From Escallonia rubra (Eukaryota; Streptophyta; Magnoliopsida; Escalloniales; Escalloniaceae), in contig JAVXUO010000449.1 in assembly GCA_033065855.1 (NCBI GenBank), positions 105,223 through 169,222 on the forward strand: DNA of 64,000 nt. The letters are read 5' to 3'. The position numbers and the translations under genes were made by a program. Of this stretch, positions 58,145-64,000 are shown one piece after another. Within the stretch, counting starts at the first letter, position 1. Each line of letters opens with the position of its first letter. The notes beneath the pieces were generated by a model, which did not search any database, had not been told where the DNA came from, and saw only the letters and a list, made by a program, of their open reading frames with translations.

Positions 58145-61100
58145 ATGAGTAATAGTTCACTGTCATTGTCGCCGGCTAGGTCGTCGTCGACGGCAATCGC
58201 CGGAGGGAATGTCGCCGCATCTCTGGCCGCCGACGAGTTGCAGTTTCCGCCCGATCTGGTTTCGGTACAGGATCGAAGGGACGAGGCACTTCTCGGTAAG
58301 CTGTATTATTCCCTCCGTATCTGCTGATTACTCCCTTTTGATCAATTTTCTTTTTTTATTAATATTCTTATCTATTTTTACTTATTTATTATATTTTTCT
58401 TTTCATATTTAACTCTTCGTAAATTCTCCTTCCCCTCTCCTTCCTGTCTGACTCACCTTCTTACCTTTTTATTTTATTTTTCTTTTCACATTTTCTCTTC
58501 TGACCCGTTTTCTTTTTATACGGAACGGGGAGAGACTACTACGATAGAGATGGTATATATAAATATTGGCTTTTTACTCCCGTTTTTATTCGAGTTTAAT
58601 ATGTCAAATGATACCTTAAGTTCGATGCAATGATTACATGTAATAAAATTTATCCTTAGTAAATGTAAAAATGTAATGTTTAGGGGGGCAAGTCGGCCGT
58701 GTCTTGCTCAACCTTCACGCTCGGTCTTTTAAGCGTTTTAGTGGTGTAACTTCAAAGTTTGTTACTTCTAATATTTATCTTTAGTATGTCTCTTGAATTT
58801 CCTATGAAATTTGAATTTTGAACTACTAATGAAAGCAAAAATGAACTACTCATTACGCAAGGTGGAACTTATAATGGTCTTTTGGAGTTCCACAATAAGT
58901 AGGGGGGGGGGGTGTATATCTTTGATTTCAAGTCTGGCCTACTTGACAAATTTAACTCCTATGGATGGCTAACCAACGGGGGATGGGCCTCCCAAGCAAA
59001 AGGTGGGACTGCATGCAAACATTGCTGGGCATACAATTTTTGCACTGATACCATTGCCTAAGTTGCCATCTCATGCAAGAATTCCTCGCAATATTATAGC
59101 CCCCTCAAATTATAGGACCAGTTTTTAAAGAGCTTTGGTGCAATGGGGGATCCGACTGCCACGCTTTGCACACCATATTGCTACGTTTTATTGCTTGTAG
59201 TGATGAAATGGGTGCGGAGACGTTCCCCAACTCTGTTTACTAGCCATGTTGCTCGATTCCTCGTTTATAGGACCAAATCAACAGGTAAGATTTTGAGAGC
59301 AAGAAAGCCAAATAGTCCTTAAGATGTACTTCCATGCACAAAAATGTATTAAAACAAAGTCGAAACAACAATCCAACAAAGCACAAGAATAATAGGACAA
59401 TGACAGCTATCTCCTACGGTAGTTTGCGTAGACTTAAGAGGCATAAGCTTGAAATTCTTTTGCAGCAAGTGAAACTTGATGAAACCATGAGGATAACCAT
59501 TGAAACATCATAACCAAGGAAGATTGGATATTCAGGTGACCGGACCGAATTAGCACCTTAGTGCTCATCATAAGACACTCTTGAAATGACAAAAATGGAG
59601 AAGTCTTTTGATCATATCTTATTTGGCGTCCATTCTGTCAAATAATTGGATTTCAAGTAATAGCTTCTAGTTGTACTAAATACCACCCAAAAAAGGATCT
59701 TCTATTGTAAGGGACGAGAATGCCCCTAATTATTCTGGTTATTATTGGACTATCCTTTTTAATGTCATGATGCAAGTTTTACATATCTTGTTTTTTCAAA
59801 AAAAGTATTGCCTTTGTGTACTAGACCTTATATTCTTTGAGGAGTTTAAAGCATTTGTATTGCCAAGCTCCATTCAATTGTTGATAGAGTTGTCGCAGGG
59901 TAAACTTTCAGTTGCTGACGGAGTGTCGTAGGTTAACAGTTATGAGGAGATTTTAAATCAGGACTTTGTCATTACAAAATGAAGCATACATTCTACTCTA
60001 TGAGTTTCATGTAACTACTTAACAACCTTGGTTCAGATCTTCGTCTTTTAAGAGCAAAGCATTAATCCATGATACAATACATTGTACTAGTCGCTCATGT
60101 TTTGACTTTTCTCTCGTTGAATTTATAACAATATCCTCAACCGGCTAACTTTTTGGATCACAGTTTTGAAATCAGATCTGATGGCTGCACTTGCCAAGGA
60201 GGTTAAATCCTTGGATGAAGATAACTGGATGTTTGAAGGACCTCGATCTCGTATTCACCTAATATCAAGACCAGGTACCACCTATGACCATTAGTTGCTG
60301 CTTAATGTTATCTCATTTATTTCTGTTTTCTCTTATCCACTCTTATGGTTTTCGAGTGAGCTCCTTCCTTTACATTGGATGATTAAATTTCCAATCATCG
60401 AGTGGCCAAGCTACAGGGGATTGAGGATGTAAAGTCATACTGTATAAGTTAAGGCATCTCTATGAATATTAGGCTGATGTTCTTCATTGTGACCCGCAAA
60501 AAAAAGATTTGTTTTCTTCATAACTCGTACATTAAATTAGCCTTAAGGTAAGGGTATATTGTATAACCTAGAACCGAATTTCCTCTCTCTCTTTTGTGGA
60601 GTTCCTTGACGATTTTCAGTGGGAGCTAAGTAGTAGTTATGTTTTGAGTCTCCAGCTTTTTATTTCTAGTGGGTTTTTTTGGCATTTCATTTTAGTTCCT
60701 TGTACATAGCTTTCACGTGGGAGGCGGATTTAGTGTTTATTATCCATTTACTTGATAAAAAAATGTATCATATAACCTTGGGAGCCTAAGTATCCGGGTT
60801 TGCTTTAAGTTATGTCTCTTTCAGCCTTGCTTTAAGAGAACATGCTTAGTTTATTTGGACCTATGTGCTTTAAGTTTTATAAATTTAGCTTTTGTGGTAT
60901 ATTTTTATGTTCTGCCCAAGTATTCTCAGTATTAGAATTGCATACGCTGGCCCCAGACAATGGAAGGTTTCGTGAATCATAGTAAGAGAATATGAGATGG
61001 CCAGGATTAAAACCTGCATGGCCTTACTCAGGTTCGGTTTGCATTCCAATACTATAATTTTCAGAATAGTAACAGCAGAGTGTTGTGATTGACATGTACG

Positions 61101-63788
61101 AGAAACAAAAACTTAACCCTGTAGAAGGCTCAGTTATGTCGTGAGTGATGCCCTCCAATAGATTTTGATTAGACGGATATTTAGATTGATCATTTCCTTC
61201 ACATAGGTAAGTCTCTTGCAACAAATGTTGCTAGTATGGAACGCCTTGTGGCCATCTTAAACCATTTGGTTTTGATATGGGCGATGAAAGAGCATGGTTT
61301 GAAAAAACTACTTGGTTATTGGCCTTAATCCCTTTTTCTTTTAGTTGCTTGGAAACATGATTATTAATCATTTTCTGTTTGTTAACGAAGATTCGAAGAG
61401 GCTGCATCTTCTTGAATTCTAATGGCAATGTAACCACATATGTAAAGGTTCCTAATTCTGAGAATAGACCCCAGATTATACATCTAGTTAACTGCAAGCA
61501 GATTAAATCACATTTGTCAATGCAATTTCTTTTTTTTTTTAGATTTTGTTGAACTGAACTAACCCCCCCCCCCCGCGGCTGAGGAAGCAAGGTGTTATTC
61601 CATGTGCATGGTAGCTAATATTTTACCTCTTGGCTTTTCCACTTAAGAAACTATCTTTATGTTCCTTTTGTGGAACTTCTTCACAAATTCTATGCGGCCT
61701 TAAACGTTTATGATTCCTTTAAGTTCTTATGAAAGAAAAAGGTTATAGAGTATTTTCTAAAACATATCTTGTGAATAAAAATTCCTTTGATCTATAGCAA
61801 ATGACAGTAAAAAAGAGTATAGCAAAAACCCTGTAGATTTTAGCTACCACGCAAGTAGAATAACACCTCAATACACAATGCTTTTCAGAGGCTTCAATAG
61901 CTGCTGGATGACTCAGCAGCAAGAGCTGTGTCGCGTCAAAATAATTTCAGGAACTGCAAGTGGATTGTTATTTGCATTAGAACTTGTTAGAGTACTTCTT
62001 TATGATGTGCTTGTAATATTTTCTGATTAATAGAAACTCCGCACTCAGTATCCTCAAATTGTCTTGCGACAATTGCATGGGCGGGTGGGATTGGTTCCGT
62101 GAAAGTGACCAATTTGTGAGGGTAGTCTGGGTGACATGGAAGGACATAAATGGCTCACTTTAACTTGTCACAGGAGGTTTAAAGCTCCTGTATTTGCGGC
62201 ATAGCTTTTCAAGCTTCTTTGGACTATTTTCGTGGCCTATGCCAAAACTAGAAGGAAATGAAAGATGATTGTAACAGTACTGTTGTAACAATGGCTTTTG
62301 AAGTTAACATAGCTTAATTACATCCTCTAAACACGTATTAACCATAACATAGCTTTTAGATTGCTAACTTTTTTTTTTTTGAAGAGTATAAGAACAATAT
62401 ATATCAGAGAAACCTCAGGATACAATAAAACTTATACATGCCAAACAAACAGGATGGCACCCCCATCCGCTCAGTAGGAACACCACAATCCAATCTAATC
62501 TGCAGCATGCCCAAAAAAAGCCTATATACCAGAGCCAAAACAGGAAGACAGCCGGAGGACACTTCCCAAGCTTATGAACTTGCATCAGGCCTTACAGAAA
62601 CCATGTTCGACCACTCGGGATGCACAAAAAATTGGCGCGAGCTGCCTGCTGCACCAAACCAAAAGCCAGCTCCTGCCTTCAAATAACGCACGCAAAATAT
62701 ACATGATGTGCAGATAGGATTGTATAACATGTCAAAAAAGATTGTGGCTACCTGTGGAGGAATATGGAGATCACCTGTCATCTGAGTATAACTAAAAATA
62801 ACATGGCATACATTATGAGATAGCAGCCAAGTAAGGGAATACAGAAAAGCAAAAACATGCACAGAAACCATACTACCTGCAAACAAATAGCGGGTTAAGG
62901 AACCCATTTGTACATCTCCTGTATAAGCAATTGCTGCAAAGCCAGATTGAGATGTAGCCCCACCACCTAGCATCGAATAAGTGCCGGAGAGGAGGCGTAA
63001 GAGCAGATTCTCCTCGAGTGAAATGTAAATACAGCAGACTGAGCCGCCCCCACCATGTGAGGGAGCTATAAGCCTAGCGAAACACCTACTGAAGCGCCGA
63101 GTATGATAAATGTTCTGAACAGCATGACAAGATTGAAAATGGCAAAAAGCAAATGCTCTAGAACCCAAAATCATTACGACCTCTCCAGAGCACCACAACG
63201 TCACTGCTTTCCAAAGAAAAGCCTGAATAAGTGCAGCTTGTTAAAGTAAAGGCTTAGCCAACCAATGCCGTAACAAATCAGCTCCCAAGCAGCCACGGAA
63301 GATCTTGAATAGTAATACCAATCGGTAAGCCAAACCAGATCCAGTGAACTACTAGATTGCTATGTATCCAGCTTAGGACCTTCAACGAATTGTTAAGCTA
63401 AGCCTTCTAGCAAATATCAAAATATATGGTTAAGTTAAAGGTGATGCACTGCTGCCTTGAGACGTGATTGGCAGCAGCAATCTTTGTCCTCAAGTATCAA
63501 TTATTAAGATTCTTATTGAGAATATAAACACATACGCATGTCTGTAGTTTACTTTCATTTCCAGAAAATTTAATTTGCAAAAAGTAAAAGATTGGATGGT
63601 TGGGATTGTTTTCTGCTTAAGAGTCATTTTTTCCTTGCCAAGTATGTTCTCAACTTGCTACCTAATCCTTTCAACAATACTTCTCAGTTATCTTGTTATG
63701 TTGTGAGGCTAACGGATTTGCCATTGCAGGTGGCCATCTCAACAAACATTCAGAAACGATCAACCATAAGGTAGCCTCACAGAAATGA
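58145..63788 (+). CDS. SAMBA: SAMBA-like small APC/C regulator, copy 2
   Basis: Exons 58145-58295, 60164-60274 and 63730-63788 join to 106 codons. Exons 1 and 2 encode nearly the same protein as copy 1 (for example Gln to Arg in 'SVQDRRDEALL'). In exon 3 one extra base near 63777 relative to copy 1 changes the reading frame, so the protein ends 'HKVASQK' instead of 'HKVAHRNDAENS'. The conserved 'LDEDNWMFEGPRSRI' block is unaffected, so both versions may work. Family assignment as for copy 1. Confidence 0.65.
58309..58536. mobile_element. Stowaway-like MITE in SAMBA-like intron 1 (copy 2)
   Basis: 228 bp, TA flanks, degenerate CCCTCCGTA / ACGGGGAGAGAC ends. Shorter and more diverged than its partner at 33510-33749; part of the right inverted repeat has been lost. 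Confidence 0.6.
61563..61574. repeat. Poly(C) run of 12 (copy 2 counterpart of 36814)
   Basis: 12 C followed by GCGGCTGAGG; copy 1 has 21 C followed by GAGG. Confidence 0.9.
62367..63352 (-). mobile_element. Retroposon antisense in SAMBA-like intron 2 (copy 2)
   Basis: Same insertion as 37632-38629, with TAGATTGCTA at 62357-62366 and 63353-63362. Its open frame (62572-63204, 210 codons) differs at both ends from copy 1 because of small indels. The shared position shows insertion before the duplication. Confidence 0.65.
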
Positions 63789-64000
63789 TGCAGAGAACTC
63801 TTGAACCAAGTAATAGGATCTTGTGCTTCGCTTACCTTCTACGAATTGATTTTGGCTGTTCCGTTGAGTTGCATCGACATATGAGAAGTTTTGGAGAAGC
63901 TACTGCTCTCATGCAAGATGGGCTGGAAATTCATCAAAGTTGTAATTGCCATTATTTGAGAAGATAAGCTTATTAGTGTTCCCAATCGAAAGCTGATGCT

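Larger units (their letters stand above)
54082..64000. repeat. Segmental duplication, copy 2 (runs off the window)
   Basis: Collinear with 28171-39295. It lacks the 1.14-kb segment of copy 1 and shows uneven divergence: almost none around SAMBA-like exon 2, more in the PIG-X leader intron and around 58300-58800. At 54799-54840 a short GTTTTGAAAATTAGACGAA repeat is doubled relative to copy 1. Confidence 0.97.

Noticed and set aside
1-64000. tRNA, rRNA or microRNA genes
   Set aside because: No cloverleaf with a conserved T-loop, no rRNA core and no convincing miRNA foldback were seen by eye; the only strong inverted repeat (43027-43249) is a MITE. A tRNAscan-SE or Infernal run would be decisive.

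Overview
This window is nuclear DNA of a flowering plant, probably a eudicot. The evidence is AT-rich intergenic DNA, GT-AG split genes encoding plant-specific proteins (a vacuolar Qa-SNARE of the SYP22 type, a group D MAP kinase kinase, a class A1 heat-shock factor, a SAMBA-like protein), and typical plant transposons: L1-type LINEs with an RNase H tail, hAT elements, Stowaway MITEs, a Tekay-like LTR and a Helitron. No species can be named from sequence alone.

Layout. 1-11.4 kb is transposon-rich and contains no gene I can support. An old plus-strand LINE is split by a younger minus-strand LINE. It abuts a hAT-like element carrying a broken receptor-like-kinase fragment. 11.7-18.9 kb holds a complete seven-exon SYP22-type syntaxin gene (minus strand). 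19.9-28.1 kb is a nest of mobile elements: an internally shortened retroposon interrupted by a hAT element (8-bp target duplication) and by a 2.6-kb solo LTR, then a decayed hAT transposase and another hAT-like element with a perfect 8-bp target duplication.

From 28.17 kb onward the window is dominated by a segmental duplication. Copy 1 (28171-39295) and copy 2 (54082 to the window end) each carry a PIG-X gene (ER partner of GPI mannosyltransferase I, minus strand) head to head with a small SAMBA-like gene (plus strand). The start-to-start period is 25,911 bp. Between the copies lie a single-exon MKK7/MKK9-type kinase gene (39430-40458), a 5.9-kb Helitron (42630-48520) whose 5' end is repeated four times in tandem, and an HSFA1 gene that lacks its first DNA-binding exon and has a frameshift before its activation domain. 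The simplest model is a tandem duplication whose unit ends inside HSFA1 intron 1. It left a headless HSFA1 here and predicts a second kinase gene and a full HSFA1 gene just beyond the window.

The genes do not form a pathway: they act in vacuolar membrane fusion (SYP22), GPI-anchor synthesis (PIG-X), cell-cycle control (SAMBA-like), stress MAPK signalling (MKK) and heat response (HSFA1). The most interesting material is structural: the duplication junction with templated filler, the Helitron with multiplied 5' ends, gene capture by a hAT-like element, and the uneven divergence of the two duplicate copies.
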